From Orbilia blumenaviensis (lineage: Eukaryota > Ascomycota > Orbiliomycetes > Orbiliales > Orbiliaceae), in NCBI GenBank assembly GCA_036872755.1, contig JAVHNS010000003.1, positions 1,116,001 to 1,180,000 on the forward strand: a DNA stretch of 64,000 nucleotides. Direction: 5' to 3'. Below are positions 48,036 through 59,176 of this stretch, in pieces. Each line of letters starts with the position of its first letter. Positions within the stretch are counted from its first letter, which is position 1. Under the pieces are notes generated by a model, which was not told where the DNA came from, ran no database searches, and saw only the letters and a program-made list of their open reading frames with translations. The position numbers were made by a program, and so were the translations under genes.

Positions 48036-49834
48036 ATGCAGACCGCTGTTCGTTCCGTAGTCCGAGCTTCGGCCCGTCAAAATCTCTTCGCATCCCGAGC
48101 CGGAGCTCAGGTTGTTCGGTCCGTGTCCACTTGGTCCAGTGTCGTCGAAGGACCCCCAGTAAGTTATCATTGTGAAAGTTCCTGTTGGTTTTTTTTTTTT
48201 CTCGGCTGGATCCATGGAGGGGTCGTTTTGGTGCCCGGTCCGGTTTTACGGGAAATTGTTTCTCCACATGTTCTCTGATAACGAGATAACTAACCTATCA
48301 TATTCTAGGATGTAAGCATATATCTCATCGGATCAATTGATAAGGAATCAAGTCCGGGAAGTTAATGGCTAACCTTATTTTCTGTCGCGGTTCGGAATGT
48401 TAGGCTATTCTAGGTAGGTTGTCGTGATGCTATCTGATGGTGGGGGCGGGGAAGATAAAAAAGATGCATATTGCTAACGACCGCTCGAAGGTATCACCGA
48501 GGCCTTCAAGGCCGACAAGAACCCTAAGAAGGTCAATGTCGGTAAGTTATATACCATTCCCGGCATTTTATAACCTCAACCTAACCGGTTATTCAGGTGT
48601 CGGCGCATACCGCGATGACAGCGGCAAGCCCTATGTTCTCCCATCCGTCCGAGCAGCCGAGAAGAAAATCTTCGAGCGCGGAGCCGACAAGGAGTACGCT
48701 GGCATTACCGGTGTCCCAGCCTTCACCAAGGCTGCTGCTAACCTTGCCTACGGCCCAGACTCTGCTCCATTGAAGGACGGTCGTGTTTGCATCACCCAAT
48801 CCATCTCTGGTACTGGTGCCCTCAGAGTTGGTGGTGAGTTCCTTGCCAAGTTTTACCCAGGCGAGAAGACCATCTATATCCCAGCCCCATCGTGGCCGAA
48901 CCATAAGGTTCTGTTCACCAACTCCGGATTGAAGGTCAAGGAGTACAGGTACTATGACAAGGCTGGCATCAAGCTTGATGCTGCTGGCATGCTTGAGGAC
49001 ATCAAGAACGCTCCACAGGGTTCTATCATCCTTCTCCACGCTTGTGCACACAACCCTACCGGTATCGATCCTACTCCTGAGCAATGGTCCGAGATCTCCA
49101 AGCTGGTCAAGGAGAAGAACCACTTCGCCTTCTTCGATATGGCCTACCAGGGTTTCGCTTCTGGTGACATCAACAGGGATGCTGCCGCCATGAGACAGTT
49201 CGTCGCTGATGGACACAATGTCGCTGTCGCTCAGTCGTTCGCTAAGAATATGGGTCTCTACGGTGAGAGAGTTGGTGCCTTCTCTTTGGTCACTGAATCC
49301 CCAGCCGAGAAGAAGGCCCTTGACTCGCAGCTCAAGATCCTCATCAGGCCAATGTACAGGTAAGTTGTGTCATATATCCCCTCTAAAGTTGTGACGGTTG
49401 CTGATCTGTGTGGCTTCACAGCAACCCACCCATCAACGGTGCCCTCATCGCCAGCGAAATCCTCAACAGCCCCGAGTTGACCGGACAGTGGCTCGGTGAA
49501 GTTAAGGGAATGGCAGACCGTATCATCGTTATGCGAGAGTCCCTCAAGAGCAGCCTCGAGAAGCTTGGTTCCCAGAAGGATTGGTCTCACATCACTTCCC
49601 AGGCAAGTGCATACATGCCTATTCTCGTTTCGTTTCTAAGGAGACACCTTGTCTAATTCATATCAATAGATCGGCATGTTCACCTACACCGGCCTTACTC
49701 CTGAGCAAGTCGGCCGTCTTGCCCAGGAATTCTCCATCTACGGAACCAAGGACGGACGTATGTCCGTCTCTGGCTTCAACTCCGGAAACGTCGGATACGT
49801 CGCTGAGGCCATCCACAAGGTCACCTCGTCCTAG
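48036..49834 (+). CDS. AAT1: Aspartate aminotransferase, mitochondrial
   Basis: Seven exons: 48036-48158, 48309-48311, 48404-48413, 48491-48541, 48597-49359, 49422-49602 and 49670-49834, giving 431 aa. A basic mitochondrial presequence ([20 protein letters not shown]) precedes [41 protein letters not shown]-site features include [26 protein letters not shown] and the Schiff-base lysine in [14 protein letters not shown]. It interconverts aspartate and 2-oxoglutarate with oxaloacetate and glutamate in the malate-aspartate shuttle. The second exon is a single codon (GAT) and the third is 10 nt; each of the three adjoining introns has its own CTAAC branch site. The intron after 49602 begins GCAAGT, a GC-AG intron. 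Confidence 0.95.
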
Positions 49835-50405
49835 ATACCCTCTTTCTCATTGTGTTCCTTCTTGGGTATACAGACTTAGAACAAAATCCTCGACAGAACT
49901 TAATCTCACCGTCTGCATAATGTAAATATAGGAACAAAAGAAGAACACTTTTTTACCATCATGGTCACCAATCCACGTTTGTGAATTTCGATAGATCATT
50001 TTCGGTTAACCGCGCCCTAAAAGTCTCTGTACTCTTACTTTACCTTTCTTTCTTCCCTATGGTTCTATATCTTTCATTCTTGTAGTTATATTGATTGAGA
50101 TGAAAGGAGGAAGGATATTTACTGATTTAGTGTCAGTTTCGTATCCCTACATAAACATAAGCTAATGCGTGTCAAGATATCAACGATAAAGCTCTCCCAG
50201 TACCACATACCTGGCTACAGCGAGTTAAAAAATTTCAAAATTTCAAAAATGAAGACTCACTTGATATCCCTCTATCATCGAAGTACGGAGGGATTGTAGA
50301 GGTCCTCATTCGGGAAGATACTAGTATGCTCTTTGCAGAAACGCATACTGCCAAAAAAGAAAATCTTGATGCTACCGAAGCTTTGTAAAAAGCAGGGTTT
50401 CTAAC
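49835..50405. other. Intergenic between AAT and tRNA-Arg
   Basis: AAT 3' untranslated region and tRNA downstream flank; no gene seen. Confidence 0.5.
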
Positions 50406-50503
50406 TGACCTCGACGAGGATCGAACTCGCAATCTTCAGTGGATGACATCCAACCTGTGGTTGAATACCGAAAACTGACGCCTTGCCATTAGGCCACGGG
50501 GCC
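50406..50503 (-). tRNA. tRNA-Arg (anticodon TCG) with intron
   Basis: On the minus strand from 50503 the sequence starts GGCCCCGTGGCCTAATGG and ends with acceptor CGAGGTC plus discriminator A at 50406. The A box (TGGCCTAATGGCAAGG) and B box (GTTCGATCC) are present. The anticodon stem TCAGT pairs with ACTGA, and the loop TTTCGGC reads anticodon TCG. An intron of about 26 nt sits after position 37. The acceptor stem has one G-T pair and one C-A mismatch. CCA is not encoded, as usual in eukaryotes. Confidence 0.85.
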
Positions 50504-51058
50504 GAGAATGTCGTAGGGTCACTATAGTGTCCCTGCAGTGTCGAAACAGCGACACCACCATGTTTATTATTGCGGTGTAGGAGTTTAGCTATCGTGGGGA
50601 AAGGGCGCCAATTTCCAGTGAATGGCATTATTTTAGGTCTTGAAGGCCCGTAGAATTTATTTGTAGATGCAAAATAATTTGGTTCTCAAGTTCATTTGGT
50701 ACCAATTGAAATCGGCATTGTACGGTATGGGCTGAGCTCAGAATCTTCGAATGCTGGTAGACAGGTTAGTAAGACAACACCCACTTGCGCAAAAAAATAC
50801 AACACTCGGATCGCAAGGCTCTAGGTTTTGCAATGCATGTTTGGGCTCCATGTTGAGTGAGTGCATTATGCATGTACACGCTCAACTCGAGCTCGGCATG
50901 CAGCACCTCTCAAGTAAGTTGGATGATAGAAGGGCCGGCAGGGCTACTGGCCAAGATTTTCAGGATCTAAACCACCCACTTATACTTAGCCTAGCTCGAC
51001 CTCTCGAGTTTATCGGTCCGGTCCTTGATCCTGATCCCGTCGACTTGATCTTTATGCA
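50504..51058. other. Intergenic upstream of kinase-ankyrin gene
   Basis: tRNA 5' flank and kinase promoter. A short open frame (50751-51062) has no recognisable content. Confidence 0.5.
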
Positions 51059-53346
51059 ATGACTACGGTTGTTCGAAAGATAGTTGGTAGAGACCCGAAG
51101 TATGAATTTATTGAAACGCTTGGGCATGGCGGGTCTGGGACCGTCGCCAAAGTCCGCCGAGTCAGCGATGGAAAGGTAAATTCTGTCGGGACGCAACAAT
51201 AAATTAGAAAGAAATCAACGATATACATTATTATAAAATTTTTAAATGCGAGTCAACTTTTTACAGTCGAAAACAACCTCTAACTAACAGTCTTCCAGAT
51301 AATGGCCTGCAAAGCAATAGATTGTTCAGCCAACCCGATTTACGCAGAGCTCGCGAGTCGCGAAATAACCACCTGGTCAGCCTTCTCTATCTCGGAGAAG
51401 TACATTGCCAGCTTTGGCCGCGATGCCACATGGACCGACAGAACGAAGACTATTAAGCTTTACATGGAATTATATCCGGGAGGAGATCTGCAGCGTGTTA
51501 TTACGGCATGTATGCACCAAGAGTCGACTGTCCATCCGTTTATCGCGACTTATTGGGCTATGGAGATTGCGAGGGGCTTAAGAGCTTGCCACGACCGTGG
51601 AATTATTCATAGAGATTTGAAACCGGGGAACGGTGAGTGAGATCCGTTAAGATCCCGAGCGTCCGATTTAGTCCCACTACAATAGGGGCTCGAGCTCCGT
51701 GGTGAGTCATGCATTTTGCATCTGCAGCTGGCTCATATGCATATGATGAAATACAGTACTTCTGTCCATACCTTACACATACAACGACGTACTCTGGAAA
51801 GTCACTGGGGGTTGGGAATTGTCCGGTAAGGATTGCCGGGTTTCTTTTACCATCACGCTAAACTAGCTTACAAGGGTTTTGATACTACTTAGATAATGAT
51901 CGGAAGTTGGGGGAACAATTTTGCTCCTGGTTTCAATCGCGTCCGCCTTGGTGCCATATCTCAGACTTTGGATTTGGGAAGTTCACACCGGCGGCATACC
52001 TATCTGGGCAACATAGTAGAGGTTCCCTAGGCACCGTTGGAACAGTGGGGTATTTAGCTCCCGAGGTACTTGGCGAAGAGCCAAAATTTTCCGTTAGATC
52101 AGATGTCTACAGTTTCGGATGCTTGGTCTACAGCTTATGCACATCCAAACCGCCCCCGGCTTCCCATTTGCGGGAGGACCATCTCTTAGAAATTGGAAGC
52201 ATGTATCCAAAACGTTTGAAGGACATCATTGCACGGGCTGTAAAATTCGATCCAGAAGATCGACCAGGTAGCAGAGAACTGCTTAACGAAGTTACAGAAG
52301 CGTTTATAGATATTCAAGAGGATGGCATTTTAGGCTTTATCAGATATTCGATAGCATACTCGGAGCGCACAAGTGAGTTTTCCAGTTGTCTCACCTCTCT
52401 AAAAATAAAGAGTTTCCATACTGACTTGAAGCCAGAACCACAATATTCACCTGACGTCCAGAGAAAACTGGATGACCTTCTCCGTCGAGCTGTAGCTACG
52501 GAAAATTGTGAGCTTATGGAAACACTCATCGACGCAGGAGCAGATGTCAATGCCGACTCATTCAGCGTCCCACGATATGAACATCGAGAGGGAAACATCT
52601 GGAATGCCATTCATGCCTTCAAAGACGGGGTTGTCCAGAAGCTACGGTGGTTGGGTAACAGCCACTCGAAAGGCAGATCGGCCCCAGGTGGGGACACAAA
52701 GTTCCCGCTGATAACGGCTGCTGCCTTTAATGGCTCCCATGAATGCCTGGATCTCTTACTAAAGAGGGGGGCCATTAGAGAAGAATCTACTAGCCGAGTA
52801 GACCCCCTCTCTGCTGCCGCATGCTCCGGCTATGTACAAATCATCGATAATCTCGTTCTCAAATGGGACTTTGATATTGACGCTCTATCTGTCAACGCCA
52901 TCTCTTGGAAGGGATTATGTACGCCGTTAGCATTAGCAGCTCAGGTCGGATCAGTTAGTGGAGTAAGGAGGCTCTTGGAGCTTAAAGCTTCAGCCAGTAT
53001 ATGTGGGAGTGGACGCAATTATCCCTTGCATGATATCGGCGTTAATAGTACGGCTAGTGGACAAGATTTACTAGCCTGCGTTCAACTTCTTTGCGAAGCT
53101 GCGCCACAGGTTATAAATTTACGGAACCACAAGGGGCAAACACCTCTTCATCGCCTCATCCAGGAATGCCGTCTCCCTGACTATTCGATCGTCGAGCTGC
53201 TATTGTGTTTGGGTGCTGATCCGAAACTTTGTGATTTGGAAGGGCACAATGTGTATGATTTAGGGGAGGTAGCGCGCAATCGCTACGGAAAGCCGCTTCT
53301 GGCTCATTCCACATGGCAGACGCTGGCCCGATTGGCTGCTGAATAG
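51059..53346 (+). CDS. Protein kinase with C-terminal ankyrin repeats
   Basis: Model of three exons: 51059-51175, 51299-51632 and 51893-53346, giving 634 aa. The kinase domain shows the glycine loop GHGGSGTVA (from about residue 22), VAIK-type lysine in MACKAI (K44), HRDLKPGN (143-150), DFG in HISDFGFGK (175-177) and APEVLGEEP, SDVYSFG. From about residue 320 the protein has ankyrin-like repeats, e.g. CELMETLIDAGADVNAD, HECLDLLLKRGAIREE, TPLALAAQVGSVSGVRRLLEL and QTPLHRLIQECRLPDYS. Catalytic residues look intact. The segment between HRDLKPGN and DFG is about 10 residues longer than usual and lacks the expected ILL strand, so a small exon inside the 260-nt second intron may have been missed. 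Substrates are unknown; fungi have expanded such kinase-ankyrin proteins. Confidence 0.8.
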
Positions 53347-53823
53347 CGTACAGACTTCTATAATTTGATCAGATAACGCGAGTTGAGGCCTCCCAGTTGG
53401 GGTGGGTCACAGCGGCCTTTCTAAGTTAGCCGGGGAGTTACATACTAGGCACTAAGTACTTAAGTAGATTCGAACTATAAAAATTCAAGCTATCAGCTAT
53501 TTAAGCTTAAGAAGTACCGGAGTAAAGTAAGCCCTAAAACGGTTACCTGCTTGTCAAGGAAATCAGTAGAAACAAGCTTAGACGGATGAAGTTACAATCT
53601 ATTCATAATCGGTCTCAGATAGCTACTGGGTCGTAGACCAGACGTGTGGGGGGTAGGTGGGCTGACTGGCGAGAGATTGTAATAGACTGATACTGTTCAC
53701 TAGGTAATATTAGGTAAGATAATATACTACATGCATGCGATGTCAATCTCGTACACACAGCTCAGATACACCATATAAGGTTTAAATCAAAATGAATTCA
53801 CTATCACTCCTTAATTAATACAA
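53347..53823. other. 3' region between kinase and xanthine dehydrogenase genes
   Basis: Tail-to-tail intergenic region with no gene. Several short palindromic motifs of AGTACTTAAGT type occur at 53450-53520. Confidence 0.5.
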
Positions 53824-56800
53824 TTATATATACCGAAAGAACGATTCTTCTCCTTCCCTTGGCGCCACAAAAGCCCTCTTGATGATAGGATCGGCTGCTG
53901 AAATTCTAATCCTCTCAGGTGTAGCCGGGGACACTAGACTCAATACATCCTCGACCCCATGGTCTTTCCTTGCCGCTTTCAACGCGTCTCTGATCGCGAA
54001 GAATACAGAACTACCAAGGAACAGTGGCGGTCTATTGCAAAATTAAATAGTTAGCAATTCATCGCTGGAAATATTGATGGAATGACGAGGATAACATACT
54101 CTCCAACACCTCTGCTCCTCTGGATTGTTTGAAGGTTCTTCCATTCAACGCCCTTGAGCATGCTGACGTTGAAAACCTGTGGGATGTCACGGAAACCTGG
54201 GATTTTATATGCTCCGGGGCCTCGAGTGAACATTTGGCCATTTCTTAGCCATAATGATTCCTCGGTTGTGAATAATCCTTGACCTTGAACGAATGCGCCC
54301 TCGACTTGGCCGCTATAAAATTCGTATATGCCGTTAGCATTTTAAAATTATTTGAAGGATACCGTTGTCACGCTGGGGGAGCCACACTTACTAATCAATT
54401 GCCGGATTGATTGATCTGCCAACATCCATTTTCAGATCTACTTGATTAACGGTCCAGTCTCCGGTCAGAGTATCAATTTCAACCTCCGCCGCTGCAACAC
54501 CCTGCGTGAAGTAAAAGAACATCATGCCGGAGTTATCTCCCCATCTATACCCAATCTTAGGTGTCTTATAAAACCCGTTTGCGGATAAGTTGACGCGATC
54601 GAAATATGCGGCGTGTGCCAACTCCTTCATGGTGGCATTCTCTCCCAATTTTTCTCTATAAGGCTTCAGCCGTTCATTGAGCTGTTCACAAGCGTTCCAG
54701 ACAGCATAGCCGTTCAAGTCGCTGGAGGCAGAAGCAGCGGTACTTGATGTGTTTGCAACAGTGTTTGTAGCTGTTTCACTGATCAGGACGCTTTCTAGTG
54801 GTACCCCTAGTGCTTGAGCTGCTATCATTGTCATCTTTGTGTGTAGACCTTGCCCCATCTCTGTTCCACCGTGGGCAACAAGAATTGAACCGTCGTGGTA
54901 AATGTGGACCAGTGCACCGGCTTGGTTCAAGAACAGTGCTGTAAAACTGATACCAAACTTAGTAGGAATCAAGGCAAGACCTTTCTTCCTCCACTTGTGT
55001 TCGGCATTAAACTTGTCGACCGCCTCTCGTCGAGCCTCATAACTCGATTCTTCCTTAACCTGGTCTATCATCATCGGGATATGATAGTCCTCCAAGACTT
55101 GGTTGAAGTGTGTCTCATCACCCTCATGATAGAAGTTAATTTCTCGGAACTTATCGACATCCATGCCTAGAGCATCAGCTACTTCGGACATATAACACTC
55201 TGCAATGAACATTCCTTGAGGTCCTCCGAACCCCCTGAAGGCTGTGTTCGATACCGTGTTCGTCCTGCAAACCCTGCCGCTAACATAGACGTTGGGAATA
55301 TTATAACAGCCATCGGCGTGAGATAGAGCTCTCTCCAGCACAGCGCCACTAAGATCTTGGGTCCAACCACCGTTGTTGAAAATTTCAACTTCAAGGGCTA
55401 CGATCTTGCCATCATTATTGACACCGACTTTCCATTTCCCAAGGAAGGGGTGTCTCTGTCCAGAGGTCATCATATCCTCGTCTCTGTTCAACATATACCG
55501 AACGGTCCGTCGTGACTTTTGCGCGGCGAGTGCACAAATCGAGGACAGCTGGATTGATCTGGATTCTTTTCCACCAAAGCCACCACCCAATCTCTTGACC
55601 TTCGCAACAATCCTATTTGCGGAGACACCAGTTATCTGAGCGGCATATGCCTGTGTCTCAGTAGGGTTTTGTGTCGACGCCCATACTTCCATTTCACCGT
55701 CCTCTAACTTTGGAATCGCAACACAGGCGTGGGTTTCGAGATAGAAGTGCTCCTGACCACCCATTCGTGCAATACCTTCGATCACACGGTCCGCGGATGC
55801 AAGAGCGTCCTTAATGGGAATTCCGCGCTGGATGTAGCGGAAATGTTCGTAGAAGCTCTCCTTTTCTATGGCCTCTTCAATGGAGTAGATGGCTGGAAGT
55901 TCTTCGTATTCGACTTTGACAGCCCTGGCACCTGCGGCAGCTTGGGTTGCACTTTCGGCGAGTATCATACCAATTGGCTGGCCAGCGGTGAAGACCTCGT
56001 CGACAGCGAAGAACACTTCGTCGCAGACCGGGGCACCCCACCAGTTCGCCTCTGGGCTTGGGAGGTCACGGTGGTCGACATACATGACAACGCCAGGAAG
56101 GTCAAGGGCCGGGGATTCGTCGACGCTTAGGATTTTAGCGTGCGCCTTTGTCGACAGCACAAAGCAGCCGAAAAGTTCATTCTTTCGATGTGGAAGATCG
56201 TCAGTGTACTGTGCTTCTCCAACTGTCTGTCTCATGGCAGCAACGTGTGGAACACCCTTCCCGAGGACTCTCTGTTCATAGGCAACCGTTGCGTCTTGAT
56301 CTCGAGTTCCTGTGGAGATATTTCTAACAATTTCCTCAGTAGCCTCGGTATCAATCTCCGCTGTTCCTATTTCCAATTTGTGTAACGACTCGTGCCAGAA
56401 TTTGTAGAAGAATCCGAACGCAAGTGCCCGCCGGTAGGTGGCCATACCACCAGGTACACCGAACTTCAAGTCGAAATCTGTTTCTAAAGAGCCCATGGCG
56501 CCTTCTAGGACTTCTGGGTCGCCCCATGTCTTGCCCTTCAGGTACTCCATGGTGTTTTTGGCGGCAATGGTGATGGCTGCCATACCACCGTACACTAAAC
56601 TCACATCTTCAATCACATTTTCCTCACCGACCTTAACCCTCATCGCGGCATTGACGATAGCGATGTCGTCATCCTTTCTCTTGGCCTGTTTGAAAGCTTG
56701 GAATACTTCCCCAGTCTCCTGTGCGATAGGTATCCTCAAACCAGCAATGATAGCGTTCTGAGGTAAGGCTGTCGTTCGATATCCCTTGAAGAACTGCGTC

Positions 56801-58225
56801 ATAGGGATTTCGATTTCTCCTTCTTCCAAAGACATAGCGATCAATGTGGTATTGCTTGCAACAAAGCATGGATTTAGATCAGAGATTGGACTGGCGGTGG
56901 CAAGGTTACCGGCTGGGGTACCGACATTCCTAATTTGCCTCCCTGCGAAGTAATGGAGTTGCTTAAGCATAGCGGCAAATGGCTGTGCCTTTGCGGCGCC
57001 ATAGTGTTCGCCAGCTAGCTTACAGACCATTTCAAGATCTGTGAGGGTTATGTTTGCGCCGATATATACGTGGTCGTCCTCGAATTTATATTGTCGTAGT
57101 TCTTGTATGTCTCCGACGAATACGGATGCACTATACTGCATCGCTTTGAATTTGATTTCAATCTGAGTCTCTGTACTTCCCCCGATGATCTTTGCAGCTG
57201 GCAGGGCATTCTTTATCTCAAGGAGTTGTTGTATCGTCGTCGGCCTGTACCACTTCTTCCTCTTGTTCCCGAACGCCAACGGTCGGAATGTGTGTTTCGT
57301 AAGCGAAGGTGGGAAAATGAGTTCTTGATCTGGTCTAAACTCCTTGAAGCCTGGTGGCGTGAATTTCTTAACTGGTTCTTCGTCTTCGGTACCGTTCGCT
57401 CCCTTGTTCATGCAGCATCCGGCAGGGCGTTCTCCAGACCCATTTTGCATACAACAGCCGCCGCCACCGTTTGATGTGGACTTTGCGCAGCCATCGACGC
57501 TGAAGGTCTGTGCCGCATCAAGGATAGGTCTGTAGCCGGTACACCTGCAAAGGTTACCGTCAAAGGCTTCCTCGACATCATGTTGAGATGGTTCCGGGTT
57601 GTTTCGTAAGAGCGCATATAGACTCTATTTATCACACAATTCACAATAAGTATACGTTTGATGCGACCAAGATAAAGAACAGAAATTCGCCTACCATAAC
57701 AATTCCCGGTGTACAGAAACCACACTGCGAACCATGCCACTTCGCAATACGTTCTTGTACCGGGTGTGGGTTTTTCGAGTTTCCAATTCCTTCTACTGTT
57801 ATAACATGCTTGCCGTCAACACTGACAACCGGTGCCAGACATGCGTTTACGGAAGCATGGTATATCTTCTTTGTTGTTGGGTTATATTGCGATACGACCT
57901 ATCGGGAGAATCATGTTTAGTGAGACTTCCGTGCACTAAGAAAAAATTCCTAGTGACGTAACGCCCGAAAAATTGGGAAACATACGACTGTGCAGGCACC
58001 GCATCCTCCCTCAGCGCATCCTAACTTTGTCCCTGTGAACCCAATACCTCGTAGATACTCTAGTAATGTTATCTCTGGGTCTACAGATTCCAAAGTAACT
58101 TTGGAGCCATTAAGAAAGAAGACTATGGTATCATCGTATGAGCTTGTAACGTCTGCGAGAGATCTTGTTAACTTGCTCTTTTCCACGACTGCTGTACTAG
58201 GTTCAACGGTGATTCCTGGTGCCAT
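53824..58225 (-). CDS. Xanthine dehydrogenase (purine hydroxylase I)
   Basis: Five exons on the minus strand: 58225-57986, 57898-57695, 57624-54392, 54312-54100 and 54031-53824, giving 1365 aa. Order of domains: first 2Fe-2S cluster ([13 protein letters not shown]), second cluster ([13 protein letters not shown] and [11 protein letters not shown]), FAD domain ([29 protein letters not shown]), and the molybdopterin domain ([36 protein letters not shown]) with the catalytic Glu in GVGEPPLFLG. It oxidises hypoxanthine to xanthine and urate using NAD+ in purine catabolism (HxA in Aspergillus). A Gly/Cys-rich linker (GGGGCCMQ...AGCCMN) joins the iron-sulfur and FAD domains. Length is normal for the family. 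Confidence 0.97.
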
Positions 58226-59176
58226 GTTGCTAAACCCCTTAAGCTTGAAAGAGTGAAAACTATATAATCCGAGGGTTTCGGAGGTCTTGACCGGGGGTTA
58301 CTGGGGCTGAAGACTAGGTATCTATGAAGATATGCGCGTGAGATCGATCTTAGATCGAAGCACGCTGATAAGCTCCGAAAGTGCGTTGTGGGTCCTCGAA
58401 AAACAACAAGTTGACGACACACGGCAGGGGTAAGCTTGGTCTTGCGATTGTGGAAAGATACAATACGAAAGAAGAGGAGAAGATGGGAATTGAGATCTGA
58501 AGAGATATATATTAGAAAGAGAGAAAGAAAGAAAACTAGCAGGGCCCGTAGCTTTAGATTTCAAAGCGCCCCGAGTTTAAATTTGCGGAGAAACAGTGCA
58601 CGCGGACTATGGAATGCAATAATTCAATGGGCCCTATTGAATTGGGAAGGAAGGCAAATCTATGGCGACGTCCGATGATAACAGGCTTGTCCCAAGGTCT
58701 TGCATGGCCAGCTCCAGCTCGAAATTGGCCGGTCGGTGATTGGTTTATCGGCTGCTCCCGCCATTTCCTACAACCTGCGTGGGACAGTTTGAGGCAAGCT
58801 CCTGGAATTTGGATGTTTGAGCCGGGGTGGCTTACACGATGGGAAGGTCAGCAGTCGGGGAATTTTGGGCTTGGGTCATGACAAACATCATAAATGTGTT
58901 GTGGGGGTAGAAATACCACAAACGTTGATGTGTTGTGGTAAGGAGAGCGGTCCCTTGGCAGGTGGGACCCAACACAAGAGGACCTGTCGAGGCTAGGTGG
59001 GACCAAACTTTCCCCGCCAATTGCGAAAGCCCATAAATTTTGTCAGCCTTGTAGAGAACTGCCGTGGTTACTGGTATAAACGCGTGTGCAGACCGGCTCT
59101 GTTTTGTTCAAGAGTAACTCTACTTATACAACCATTCAAACACTACTTACGAGAATACTTGACTACTTCAGCAAAG
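58226..59176. other. Divergent promoter region, XDH and ADP-ribosylglycohydrolase
   Basis: No gene recognised. An AG-rich patch near 58505-58535 lies on the XDH side. In Aspergillus XDH is under purine and nitrogen control; I looked for such sites but cannot assign any with confidence. Confidence 0.4.

Noticed and set aside
48593..49216. 207-codon minus-strand frame
   Set aside because: Shadow of the large aspartate aminotransferase exon.
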